Assembly (NCBI RefSeq): GCF_954871325.1
Contig: NC_088776.1
Coordinates: forward strand, 48,750,569-48,814,568
Direction of reading: 5' to 3'
DNA from: Gordionus sp. m RMFG-2023
Lineage: Eukaryota > Nematomorpha > Gordioida > Chordodea > Parachordodidae
DNA length: 64,000 nucleotides
Numbering within the stretch: the first letter of the stretch is position 1; every line of letters begins with the position of its first letter. This document shows, piece by piece, positions 41,501 to 52,620 of this stretch. The notes beneath the pieces were generated by a model. That model saw only the letters and a list, made by a program, of their open reading frames with translations. It did no database searches and was not told the origin of the DNA. A program made the translations under genes and the position numbers.

Positions 41501-44500
41501 CTGAGGTCTGGGAAAAGTTTTCATTTATATGATGGAATCAAAGAAAAACTTAATTATGTAGTTGCAATTTTTGCAAGAAAAATTTGAATAGCCCCACAAA
41601 ATTTTGAAATTTTCACAACTGAAAAAAAATGTAATTTTAGATAATGTTAACTAAAAAAAGGAAGTTAATTAATGTTAGCTAAAAAAAAAGATTATTTAAT
41701 ATAATGTTAGCTAATAAAAAAGGTAATTTATTAATTTATAATAACGTTAGCTAAAAAAAAGAAGTTAATTTAGGTTAATGTTAGCTATAAAAAATTAATT
41801 TTGAAAATAATTTAAAAAATTTTTTTGAGCACCCTCAAATTGTAAAGACTAGTGACGCCCTTGAATGATATATAAAAGTCTAAGTTTTCAGGTTGCCATT
41901 TTTTAATTTTATTTTTCTTAAATAAATTTAAAAACATAAAATAATGTATTTCATTTAATAAAATTTGCTTCGACTCAGAATCTTAATCTATATATCAGAG
42001 ACCTGCAGAGATATCATTTGCAGGGCTCTGCCCGGATTTTTTAAAATATTTTACATTCATTTTAAATTTTTATAGATAATAATGACTATTTAAAATATTA
42101 AATTTTAAAATATAGGCCCGCAGATCTCTGCAATATATTATAGCCATTCTTTATAAGGTAGTCATAAAATAAATCTTTTTCTGATCTCAAGATCTGGGGG
42201 AAACCGGGACCGGGCAAAGTACCATTTAAATTGCCTGTCCCTCCATATATTTTATTTATCTGGATGTATATATCGATTGATACCTACAGCAATATATTAT
42301 AAATGAATACTACTACAATTTAATAATATTTTTTTAAAAAAATTAAATTCTTTTTTTTTTTAAAGTAGAGATCTTGCAACAAACTGTGAGGTAAAAATCA
42401 AACTACCTTGTGGGGCTTCTTAAACTATTATATTTCTTGCTTATATCATAAGATTGATGATATATAGAATAATTTTATTATTTTATTGATTAACTTATAT
42501 ATAAAATTTGGCCAAAAAAAAATATAATTGTAACATAAAATTTTAAATACATCTAAGATGTATAAAATTTCTTTGAATTTTTTTAGTATATCATGGAATT
42601 TGATACAAGTAATCCATAAAATAACCAAAGATAAAATTAAATAAATTTTTTTTAAAAATGACATTATAAACTATTTCAAATTATAAAAAACATTTGAACT
42701 TTGTTATAAAAATTAAATAATATATTAATTTAATCTATAATTTATAATCTTGTCCTTAGTGTTGTTAAAATGGCTAACTCAATATTTTATCCCTCGAGTT
42801 CGCTAATAGATGTCTACATGAACAAAATCTTCAAGCTTTCGCAATATTTTTATGGGTAAAATAATGAGTTAGTCGTTTTTAAAAATCGGCTCAAAACGAG
42901 ACTTTTAACAAAACTACGTTGTCTTTCAAAAATTTCCCAAATTTTACATCAAAATTTTATTCATCATATAAAAATTTTAAATAGTCAATTATTTTAAAAA
43001 AAGTCTATATTATGACTAAATTTAAATATCTTAGCAACTCATATCTAAAAATGGGATCAAGCGGTTTGCCACCCCCACAGTCCAACCAGCTTTGGTCTCC
43101 CTTGATGTATACAATTATTCAAACTTGAACAGGAAATTTTCTTGTTATTCAAATAAAAATCTGCGTTACAACCACCACAAAAATTTGACCGACATTTCGC
43201 TTTGGGGTTAGCTGGACATTTCGCAAATTTACATGGGTCCACAAGGCAATTGACGATTGGTTTATCAGGAGGGCACAAGGAATCTTATGATTAATAAAAA
43301 ATAAATAATTTATAACCTTCTAAAACAATTAAAAATGAACAGAATAATGTTAAAACTCAAAACCATGTCTCGTCAATTGATTAATTAATTTCTTCATTCC
43401 TTCTCTAATGATAAATAAAAAAAATTTTCAATTAATAAAATTTGTTAATTCAAAATTCTTAGTCATTTAATAATTAATTTTTTTTACCTTGCATAGAATT
43501 ATAAAATATAAATATTTAACATTATTTTACTTTCACACGAAACTTTCTCTTCGTTGAGATAGAAATCAGCATTGCAGCCCCCACAATAGTTTGATCGACA
43601 TACAGCTTTGGGGCTAGCTGGACATTTCGCAAATTTACATGGGTTCACTAGGCAATTGACAATTGGAATATCAGGAGGGCACAATGATTCTTCTGATTAA
43701 TAAAAAAGATGACAATTTATAACAATCAAGGGCCTTCTCGAAAATATATTAAAATTAAAATTTTCCAATTCATCATGGATTCAGGCCACCCTTCCCCGCA
43801 AGTTTGGTGGTATTGGTATCCGATCCCCGATACAACTTCCTCCTAGCCTTTATCTCTTCTCGTCTGGCTGCTCAATCGATCATCGATAATGGATCCGCTC
43901 CTTTAGATACTGACCTTTCTCAGGCCTTCACTTTTTGGGATAGCCATTGCCCATTCACCCTTTGTCGTCCTGCCTCCAGCATTCAAAAAGACTGGGATGC
44001 TCCTCTGATCACCCGTTCCGTTGAATGCCAAATTTCAAACAGGCCTTTTGAGGATAAACCTAATAATTTAGTATTATATGCAAACTAAGGTTACGAATGG
44101 TTGGAAGCCATCCTCAGTTCCAATCTTGGCCTCCTCCTGACTGGTGAACAGCTACGCATTTCCATAGCCCCCCATCTTGACTGTAATGCCGTAGTTGCCT
44201 CCATTTGTATAGACTGTGGTCATCCCATTAAATCGAAAGTTTACCATCCCTTGCACGCAAGTTCTCCTATGGAGGAAAACCGCCCCATAAAGCTATCAAC
44301 AACATTCTCCTAGCTACCCTCAAAGAAGTTAATATTCCATCCACCCTTGAACCACTGGGCCTTTCAAACGAAAACGCCTTACGTCCCGATGGGATATCCC
44401 TCATCCCTGGAACTAATTCTCCCGCTCGCTTGGGACTATACCTGTGTCGATTTTACAAGCAAAGTCTAATCTCTCATTTTCTGCCATAGAAAAAGCTGAA

Positions 44501-47500
44501 ATCCTAAAAAAAAACAAATATGCCGGCTTCACCAACACCGTGTTCATTCCAATCGTTACCAATACCCTAGGCATGTTTGGAAGTGATGCCCTCAATTTCA
44601 TTAAAATCATAGGGAAAAAATGAGACAGCTCTGGGGACTCCAATGAAGGATTTTATTTTCGTCAGCAGTCCAATTTTTTAAGCATTCACTTTCACTCTTC
44701 TCTAGGGTGATTTACACCCTTTTTTTTAATATTTTTTTTTCTCGGTTCTTTTTTATACATATATATTTTTTAATTTATTTTTAATATATGCTTATTTGTT
44801 TTATTTAATACATATTTTTTTAATTGTTTTATGTATATATCCTATTTTAAAATAAATAAAATGATTTGATTATGAAAAAAAAAGCCTTCTAAAAAAATTT
44901 AAAAGTGATAATAATATAGTAAAAACTCAAAACCATGTCTCATTAAATGATAAATTAATTCCTTCATTCCTCTAATAATAAATAAGATTATTTTTCAATT
45001 AATATTAACTCAAAATTATTGGTCATGTTATAATCAATTTTTTTAAAGGATATATTTTTTTAATTAATGTTTTTAAAATATATAATTTTGTGAAATATTA
45101 TATTATTTAGCATTATTTTACTTTCACAGGAAACTTTCTGTTCGTTGAGATAGAAATTAGCATTGCAGCCCCCACAATAATTTGATCGACAATCAGCCTT
45201 GGGATTCATTGGACATTTAGCGAATTGACATGGGTCAACTAGGCAATTGACGATTGGTTTATCAGGAGGGCATAATAATTCTTCTGATTAATAAAAAAAA
45301 TGAAAATTTATAACTTCTAAAATAATTAAAAATGATAATAGTTATAACTCAAAACCATGTCTCGTTAAATGGTTAATTAATTCCTTCATTCATTCTCCAA
45401 TGATAAATAAAATTATTTTTCAATTAACTAAAGTTGTTAATTCTAAATTCTTGGCCATGTACTAATCAATTTTTAAACTTTTAAGCATAAAAATCAGAGA
45501 CCTGCAGGCCCGACCCTAAGACTGGCCCAGGTATTTTTAAATATACCCGGGCCGGGCCTAAAATTTTTTAAAAAAATGCCCGAGCTGGGCTGGTCCTAAA
45601 TTTTTTTTAAAAAACCGGGCCGGGCGGTGCAAATGGTACCTCTGCAGGTCTCTGATAAAATAAAATTTAAATAATTTAACATTATTTTACTTTCACAAGA
45701 AATTTTCTCATTATTGAGATAAAAATCGGCATTGCAGCCTCCACAATAATTTGATCGACATTCAGCTTTGGGATTCGCTGGACATTTCGCGAATTGACAT
45801 GGATCCACTAGGCAATTGACGATTGGTTTATCAGGAGGGCATACTGATTCTTATTATTAATGATACTATATATAAATTTCTAAAGGTTTAAAAAAAATAA
45901 ACATAACGAAATTCAAAACTATGTCTAGCCGAATTATTCATCGTTTGTGACAATAAATTTAGGTTTTTATTGATAAAATGAATGTTAAAATTCTTCTTGA
46001 TTTGAAGTCTTTAGCTTCCAATTATTCATATTAAATTCGTATTTTACCAACAATTCAATAATTTACAAATAATAGGAAAAGGTATTCGTTAAATAATAGT
46101 CCATTCATTATTCGATCAAATAATTCGACCCTATTTTTAATATTTAAAAATATTGGAAATTATTTGTATTATTCGAGATTATTTGTATTACTCTAAATTA
46201 TTCAACCAATTTTAATTATTCTTAATTATCTAAAATTATCTGCAATTATTCAAAATTATTTGTAAATATTCAAAATTATTCGTGAAAATAATTTCTAAAA
46301 ACTCAGAAATATTCAACATTTTACTTGAGGAATTCTTTATAAAATTATTTTAGTTATAATCTTTTTGATCTTAAGATGAGTTAAATTTAATTTTTTTTAC
46401 TTAAACAGGAAACTTTCTTGTTATTCAAATAAAAATCTGCGTTACAACCACCACAATAATTTGATCTGCATTCCGCACTGGGATAAGCTTGGCATTTAGC
46501 GAATTGACATGGATCCACAAAACAATTGAAGATATGCTTAGGGGGAGGGCATTTTGAGTCTTCATATTAATTAACATAATTATACTTGATAAAGTTTTTC
46601 TTTTAAAATTAATATAAAGTAAAAGTTGAATAAGTTCCAAATTTCAGATATGTGTTTTAATAAATATAATATTGTTAACTTTAATTATTTTAAATCTTTA
46701 GTTAGTAAAGTATTAAAATCAAATTTTCATTTTCTAAAATCTTATGAAATATAATAATTTTTTGATCTTGAAAAAGCATTTTAATGTCAAAAAAAAGATA
46801 GTCAATTTAAATAATTTTGTTATTACTTTCACTTTCGCATGAAACTTTTTTTCCATAGAGATAAAAATCGGCATTGCAACCTCCACAATAATTAGCTCGG
46901 CATTCAGCATTGGGATGTGTCGGACATTTGGATAGCTGGCACGGGTCCACTAAACAATTGACTACGGGTTTGTCGGGAGGGCATAGATGCTAATAAAATA
47001 TCATTAAAATATACAGTGTTGTGCAGATTTTGATGGAAAACATTTATGTATTTATTTGCAAATTAAATTGCAGAAATTATTAAAATAACATATTTATAAT
47101 TTTTACAAATTTAATAATTTTTAAATTAAAAATAATATGGAAATGTTTTCCAACAATTTGCACAACACTATAATATGGAAGCTTTTAAAATTCATGGTTT
47201 GATTCGAGTGTAAGAATTCTGGTATAAAATGGGCTTGTACAGTGTGAAGAATTTATTTTAAAAATATTTTTTTTATGCGTCGATTTTAGTGTACCATTTT
47301 CAAACACACTAAAAACTTGTTATAAATATATAAAAATTAACCTATTCCATAAAAAATAACATGCAAATATTTTAAAAAATGTATTTAAATTTAAATATGA
47401 AAAACAAATATAATTTGACGAAACGTTATTTATTTATAGCTATGGCAAATTTTATTATCCTTGTTTGATCTTAAAATAATGCCTTTTTGAAACTCTTTTT

Positions 47501-47788
47501 TTTTGTTTTTCTAAATTTAATGTCGCAAGAAATATTTCTTTTAGAGGTCATTTAAATAATTAATTATAATATATAACAAACAATATTAATATATAATATT
47601 TTTAAATTAAATTTGATATTATAGTATACCATTGCTACAACGAACTTTCGCATCATCAACGTAAAAGATGGCGAAACATCCCCCGCAATAAAACGGTCGG
47701 CATTCCGCATTAGGATATAAAGGGCATTTTGTGACTTCGCATGGATTAACCTTGCATTGGGATATGGGAACACCCGGAGGGCATATAT
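38415..47788 (-). CDS. Tandem 8-cysteine-module protein, at least 12 module exons; 5' end not found
   Basis: Twelve homologous exons, 3' to 5' on the + axis: 38415-38569 (stop), 38692-38847, 39160-39315, 39407-39571, 40645-40803, 43125-43283, 43531-43689, 45122-45280, 45691-45849, 46401-46559, 46833-46989, 47630-47788. Each encodes one module of about 52-55 residues with spacing C-x8-C-x4-C-x4-C-x7-C-x4-C-x2-C-x12-C, e.g. CPPDKPIVNCLVDPC, FAKCPANPKAECRSNYCGGC, NADFYLN. Most are exactly 159 bp with phase-1 introns on both sides, so modules can be added or lost without changing frame. Eight paired cysteines imply an extracellular disulfide-rich protein, possibly an inhibitor or matrix/cuticle component; this is inference. 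The signal-peptide exon must lie upstream (>47.8 kb) and was not recognised. I cannot name the domain family with confidence. Confidence 0.85.
38692..39571 (-). CDS. Three diverged module exons
   Basis: 38692-38847 (156 bp), 39160-39315 (156 bp) and 39407-39571 (165 bp), all phase 1-1. The CGGC core is CASC in the first and CETC in the second, but all eight cysteines remain. The third keeps YCGGCNAEFY and has TNGK before the first cysteine. Their divergence from the others suggests they are the older modules. Confidence 0.85.
39740..40640. other. Intron with unassigned repeat-like GC patches
   Basis: Contains 'gtagagtcctgctccgtatg' and 'aatcgggtacaaaatgggcc' blocks reminiscent of family B interiors; no gene. 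Confidence 0.4.
40645..40803 (-). CDS. Module exon
   Basis: 159 bp, phase 1-1, encoding VCPLDKPMVYCYVEPC and SNYCGGCHADFYLYKEKVSC. Separated from its neighbours by larger introns that hold transposon debris. Confidence 0.85.
41178..41265. repeat. Three tandem ~29-bp units
   Basis: 'ttttataatttacataacaa' followed by 'ccatatata' occurs three times in a row almost without change. Confidence 0.8.
41640..41800. repeat. Degenerate short tandem repeat (GTTAGCTAAAAAA)
   Basis: 'aatgttagctaaaaaa' recurs about five times at irregular spacing of 30-45 bp. Confidence 0.6.
41996..42145. repeat. hAT-like MITE family B copy
   Basis: Begins CAGAGACCTGCAGAGATATC and ends 'ggcccgcagatctctg', matching the 45.5-kb copy at both ends. 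Confidence 0.65.
42146..43124. other. Intron of the module gene
   Basis: AT-rich, with a family A MITE at 42758-42914 and nothing else recognised. Confidence 0.5.
42758..42914. repeat. MITE family A copy
   Basis: Starts TAGTGTTGTTAAAATGGCTA and ends GAGACTTTTAACAAAAC; inner arms 'ctaactcaatattttatc' and 'aaaataatgagttag' complement each other. Confidence 0.7.
43125..45849 (-). CDS. Four recently duplicated module exons
   Basis: 43125-43283, 43531-43689, 45122-45280 and 45691-45849, each 159 bp and phase 1-1, sharing DKPIVNCLV(D/N)PC, FAKCP and SNYCGGCNADFYLN with few changes. Introns are also homologous: each contains 'ctcaaaaccatgtctcg'-type sequence and the same 'attattttac' donor region. 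Removing the LINE (43.76-44.88 kb) and the MITE (45.49-45.65 kb), the spacing is about 400-460 bp per unit. Confidence 0.88.
43761..44883 (+). mobile_element. 5'-truncated LINE (non-LTR retrotransposon) fragment with target duplication
   Basis: A GC-richer island encoding pieces of the region downstream of a LINE reverse transcriptase domain: KFGGIGIRSP (compare GGLGIR motifs), KDWDAP, WLEAILSSNLGL, a C-x2-CGH element, and RPDGISLIPG (compare the RPDG motif after the RT), then KKNKYAGFTNTVF. Frames shift several times and stops interrupt, so it is dead. It ends in an A-run after 'tgattatg'. Host sequence 'gccttct..aaa..attaaaa' occurs on both sides (from about 43732 and from 44884), consistent with a target-primed duplication, and the split intron is homologous to its uninterrupted neighbours. 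Confidence 0.85.
45495..45654. mobile_element. Family B hAT-like MITE, complete
   Basis: CAGAGACCTGCAGGCCCG at the left and CTGCAGGTCTCTG at the right are inverted. GC-rich 'cccgggccgggcc' blocks face each other. Flanks ATAAAAAT / ATAAAATA resemble an 8-bp duplication. It sits in a module-gene intron just 36 bp beyond an exon donor and is absent from the sister introns, so it inserted after the module duplications. Confidence 0.8.
46401..47788 (-). CDS. Three upstream module exons
   Basis: 46401-46559 (159 bp, CPPPKHIFNCFVDPC), 46833-46989 (157 bp) and 47630-47788 (159 bp, CPPGVPISQCKVNPC with RPFYCGGCFAIFYVDDAKV). The first and last have phase-1 junctions. The middle one has an intact module, but its nearest acceptor leaves the cysteine frame in a different phase, so it may be skipped, mis-spliced or use an unseen acceptor. 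Confidence 0.75.
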
Positions 47789-48133
47789 CTGTTTTTATTT
47801 TAAAAAGATTTTAAAAAATTAGCAAAATTTATTTAATATTATTAGTTAGTCACGAACTGTTTAAAAAATAATACCTGCGTTTCAGGGATACCATATGATT
47901 TAAAAAAAGTATTTACAGCTGGATTTATATAAATTTCTATTCGTCTATTTATAATCATAATACCTGTTAGATTTGAGTTTTTTTAAAATATATCTTAACC
48001 ATCCCTGATGCAGATTCTCAAACCTTTAATTAACCCTAACCAACTCTCTAACCTTTAATCCAATTCTTTACTCCAGATACTTATTTAATTTTAAGTATAT
48101 TCCATCCAATTAAAAAATTTTCTTTAGTTAAAC

Positions 48134-48336
48134 TAGCTTTGTTAAACACCCCGACCCGATTTGGGTCGATTTTTAAAAACCTATATTATATACAAAACAA
48201 TATTATGTAAGTATCAAAATTTGGTTGATAGAGGTTCAAACCTTTCCGCTATTTATAAGCAAAATCTTTAGGCTAACATAATATTATTTAGGCTAAAATC
48301 CTAATCGGCCCAAACCAGGCCGTTTTATAACACTAA
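48134..48336. repeat. MITE family A, diverged copy
   Basis: 'tagctttgttaaacaccccg' left and 'ggccgttttataacacta' right, with the 'aatattatgtaag' / 'cataatattattta' inner arms. Confidence 0.6.
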
Positions 48337-48913
48337 GTTGTACATTCCTTGATTTTAATTATTCCCTTAAAAGTTTCATATTTGTGTATATGATATAAAA
48401 AAACATGGATTACTCATCAATAGCGTATTCATGAATAGAATCCGAAGTGTTTTTTATAAATATTAAACTTCAAAAAGAATTAGATAACTTTCATTTCATA
48501 TTTTACCAATATGAGCAGTAATAATTACACATAAAATTAATTGGCCGAAACGGTATTTTCTAGGTATTCGATAGATAATTGCAAATATTTAAAAAAAAAT
48601 AAAGATTGTGCTCACCAGGGGTGTAGTAACGGTGGATGGCAACCTCCCCCCCCCTCTCCAAAGAAATATCACTTTTATTGCGTTCTAGGTTATTCTGATG
48701 CACTTTAAAATGAATGATAATGTACAAAATATACATAAATTAACTTTAATGTTACATAAATGATGTTTAATATTACACAAATTATACTTACGATTACATA
48801 AATTGTGATTAATATTATCAAATTTAGTTCATTTAACAATTATTTGTATTTTTACTATGATATATTGCTTGCTTATATTTATTCCCTAAATTTTTCACAT
48901 TCTATAGTCAGCT

Positions 48914-49130
48914 TTAGTGTTGTTAAACTGCTCGATTTGAGCTGATTTTTTATACGGCTAACTCAATATTTTATCCAGAAAAATATTAAGCAAGCCTGAA
49001 GATTTTGGTCATAGATGGCACAAAGATATGGACATCTGTAGCAAAATCTCAAGGCTTTGGCCATATCTGGTTAAAAATGAGTTAGCCATTTTTTAAAATC
49101 AGCCTAAATCGAGCCGTTTAACAACACTAG
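48914..49130. repeat. MITE family A, best-preserved copy
   Basis: Starts TTAGTGTTGTTAAACTGCTC and ends GAGCCGTTTAACAACACTAG. The long inner arms 'gctaactcaatattttatcc' and 'ggttaaaaatgagttagcc' are complementary. About 217 bp in total. Confidence 0.75.
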
Positions 49131-51529
49131 CCAGCTTATTAGCCGTAAAAAATTACAAAATGTGATCCATAATTTCCTTGAATCCAATCAATATATGCAA
49201 CTTCTGATCAAAATACACAATAAATTTTAATCTTCTTCCCCCCAGTTCCAAGAAAAAATTTCGAGAACACCAGTGAATCGGACAGGATTTAATCGGGCCG
49301 ATTTATAAAAACGGTAGTCTTCAGGACAGCTATAAAAAAATTAAAATGGAATAACTAATCTTAATTTTTATATGTATTATATAGATTTTTCATATGAATT
49401 TTTATAAAACCAAAAGTTCACGGAACTGTTAAAAATTTAGAATGGGTACTCAAACTCATACCGATATACATTTTCGATCAAAGCCATTTTTTCTTTAATT
49501 TAAATATCGCTCTCAGTAAATGATTTAAAATTGAGAGAAGCTGAATCCCCATTGACTCCTTAAGATCGGGGACTCCCTAATTAAAATACTTACAAAATTT
49601 CAACGAAAAAGTAAATTCAATTAGGTGGTCATTATCATGGAAGCTTTGTCAACTTCAAAACATAATTACATTGTCTGGTTGGTCATTTATCTTTTCGGGG
49701 CCTTCGATATAATCTTTTATCGGATATCTGTCTTTGGTCAGGTTGGGCCTTTTAATTTAGGTCCGGTCCTAGGTCAGGTCTTGGATCGGGTTCGATCTTT
49801 GACTTTCGCATATAAATATTTTACCTGTAGTTAGTCCATATTTTAACATCTGAAGTAGAAAAACGACGAAAAAAAGTTCCATTTTGGTTTTGGTATCAAG
49901 AAGGATCAGTTAAGTTTATTATCAAAAAATTTTATAAAATATTAATTGAAACAAATATTATGATTTAAAACCATTTTTAATACCATTTTAACGCTAGTGA
50001 AATTTGTTTATGTTTTGTTAATAAATTGTTTTTTTTTTAATTTTTAAAAAAAGAAGAAAGTTTAAAAAATGATTATATAGCCAACAGGAAATATCTAGTA
50101 TGTTTTTGGATGCCATATCATTTTATTAACGGATTTTGTTTTGTATAAAATTAACATGTAGAAAACCAAAATGATTATCGTCTATATAAGTCATCGATTG
50201 ATTAAATATGCCAAAACAATTATATAATAAAAAATATCAGATAACAGCAATAATGTAGATTATAGCGGTTTGTAGATTCAAATTTTATTTAAATTTTTGT
50301 AATTAAATCGGCAAAATAGTCTATAAAGGGTTAGTCTTAAAGTTTTTATTGGTCTATAATTTGAATATATTTATTGGAATTTAGCCCATGATATTTGACT
50401 AGAGGAGAAGGGGATTTATAAAATGATATGTAAGTAATTTATGATGACTCAAGTTTAACTCATAGAAAGAATAAATTTAAATGATCTAAAAAAACCCATA
50501 TGATGGCTTATTTGAACATAATTTCCACTGTCATATTTTCGATGACTTCCTTTTGAAACTATTATCATATAAAACCAAAATTATTTCAAATCTAGGAGCT
50601 GGGTCAAAATTTTTAAATTATTAGACCATATAGGACAAGGTGTTTAAGGATAATTTATTTACCGTTTTCTTATATGACCTCTTTTAAACACAGTTTTAAC
50701 ATTTATGTAGTTTTTTATAAGTTTGCCTTGGGGCCACTTTTGGTAACTGTAAATTTAAATATTCATCTTTATTTATATCAGTTAATTATTACATCAAAAA
50801 TTATTACACTATTTTTATTATCATTAACGATTTTTGTGATGCATTTAACTTTTAAGTATAAATTTGATTGCCGAAAAAGACTTGCTAGGCAAAAAAACCG
50901 GCTATTGAAATTTTAAAACGTTACAATTTTAAACTATATATTTATTTTATTACAAAACTTTTTAAAATTTATTTTAATTTTACCAGGATTTGGTTTAATT
51001 TCCCATATTTTAACAGACAATGCTAACAAAAAATTTACCTCCATTAAAATCCACAGTCTCATAATTAGTATATATTAAAAAAAGTTTTTATAATCTTAAA
51101 TAACACATACCGAATGGGTAATATCATAATATAGGATATTTATAATCATGTAATAAAATTAAATCAAGATTTTTGTTTAAATTTAATCTTAGGGACGTTT
51201 CGGAACTGTTCCATGCAAGTAATCACTGTTTCCGTTCTCGTTCCATAATTTTCCCCAAGTTTCGCTCTCATCCCTGCGAATAAAAGTATATAAGTATTTA
51301 TTCTTATTCTATAGAATATACAGTATTTGTTAAAAGGTATACGAGTTATATGTATTTCTAAAAAAAATACATGGCATGGCATGATAGTGGAAATTTTTAT
51401 TCCTCTGGTATGTTTTGTGGGTTGGGTGCTTTTTTTGTAACCTGTATAAAAAAATACAAAATTTGTAAGGATAATGATTGTATCATGTTTTTATAAATTT
51501 TATAACATAATATCCTTGATTTATCATAT

Positions 51530-51890
51530 GTATTAAAAAAAATACTGGTGTTACGTAGTTACGTAGCATGTTATAGAAGTAATGGCGATACCTTTTAACA
51601 TTAAAATCAGGTAACTACTTTACTATTTAAAAAACTAATGAAAGTAACGTGTTACTTATTATTACATGTTAATTTATATTCATAATATTTTAATAATTTT
51701 TTTTATTGTTTAATGTTTAGATATATCTTTGGAAAACTAAAAAATTTTTAAACATTAAAAACTTATTTGGAAAATATAATACACCACTGCTGCCTCAGCA
51801 TCTATTGATCGGGTGTTCAGTACAGCAAAAATATGCCTGAGATTGTTAAGTGGATAAAAACTTTAAAAAAAAATAAAATATATTATTTCG
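51530..51890 (+). mobile_element. hAT remnant (third member of the 'GTAAC' family)
   Basis: GTTACGTAGTTACGTAGC-like left sequence, then 'gaaagtaacgtgttactta'. Near 51775-51870 frames give YNTPL and then IDRVFSTAKICLR, the hAT dimerisation motif. Fragmented. Confidence 0.6.
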
Positions 51891-52450
51891 TTCATGGTAA
51901 AGGGTGTACCAAATGAAAGCTAGTAAGAAGGGTTTTTGATTGCCTATATTACTCTAGGTTATGTCCTTAGGTCTAGATAATGGGGGGGGGGTTAAATATC
52001 TACTCTATAAAATATATCAATAGGTATAGATCTCAGGACCGTCATAAATGGAGAAGGAAAATCAGAGGGGAAACAGGCTTAAATGCCAGTGTAACATGAA
52101 TCGCCATTAAACAGAGAAGAAGAAAGTTGCTCAATTATCTAATTATAATTTTTGCTCAAACTGGAAGTTTTTATAAACAATATTATCTTTTTTTACATTT
52201 TCTATATTTTTTACATATTTAGATTTATAAACAAAATTATATTTTTTAAATTTTCTACACTTTTTTTACATTTTGGTGATTTGGCAAAAAAAATTTTAGA
52301 TTATTTTTTTGAATAGAAAATGTTTTTTATATTTTCTAGATTTTGAGGAATCAATCTAAAAAAATATTTAAAAAATAATTTTGTCGATAAAAACTTCTAG
52401 AATTTGAGCAAAATTATAATTAAATATTCAGCATGTTTTATCAATTACAG

Positions 52451-52620
52451 TCGATTTTTAAAAACGACCCTGATTGAGATTTTCGCCAAAATGATATTAT
52501 ATAAGGCTAGAAGGTTTGGTATTTGCCAAATCTCAAGGCTTGGATAATATTAGTTTGGATAAAATGTTAATTGAGTCGTTTTTTAAAATCGACCCTAATC
52601 GGGCTTTTTAACAACCCTAA
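52451..52620. repeat. MITE family A copy
   Basis: 'tcgatttttaaaaacgaccc' and 'ttttttaaaatcgacccta' are inverted arms; ends in 'gggctttttaacaacccta'. Confidence 0.65.

Larger units (their letters stand above)
40893..41864 (+). mobile_element. Composite hAT debris with a BED-finger fragment
   Basis: From left: a GC-rich family B-like patch in which 'actgcacgggctgtccata' is repeated twice in tandem; three copies of a ~29-bp AT-rich unit (about 41178-41265); a + strand fragment at about 41500-41590 with SEVWEKFSF and CNFCKKNL spacing, typical of a hAT BED zinc finger; and a right end GACTAGTGACGCCCTTG related to that of the outer hAT at 30.38 kb. Not intact; the left end does not pair with the right. 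Confidence 0.6.

Noticed and set aside
43804-44313. Long + strand open frames as a host gene
   Set aside because: They carry motifs of the region after a LINE reverse transcriptase, shift frame and end in an A-run with target duplication.
51164-51382. - strand 72-codon frame as a gene exon
   Set aside because: No family resemblance, no clear splice signals, and repeat-like surroundings.
52020-52110. Possible LINE C-terminal tail (QDRHKWRRKIRG-like)
   Set aside because: Only a dozen residues resemble LINE tails, and no RT or endonuclease sequence lies nearby.
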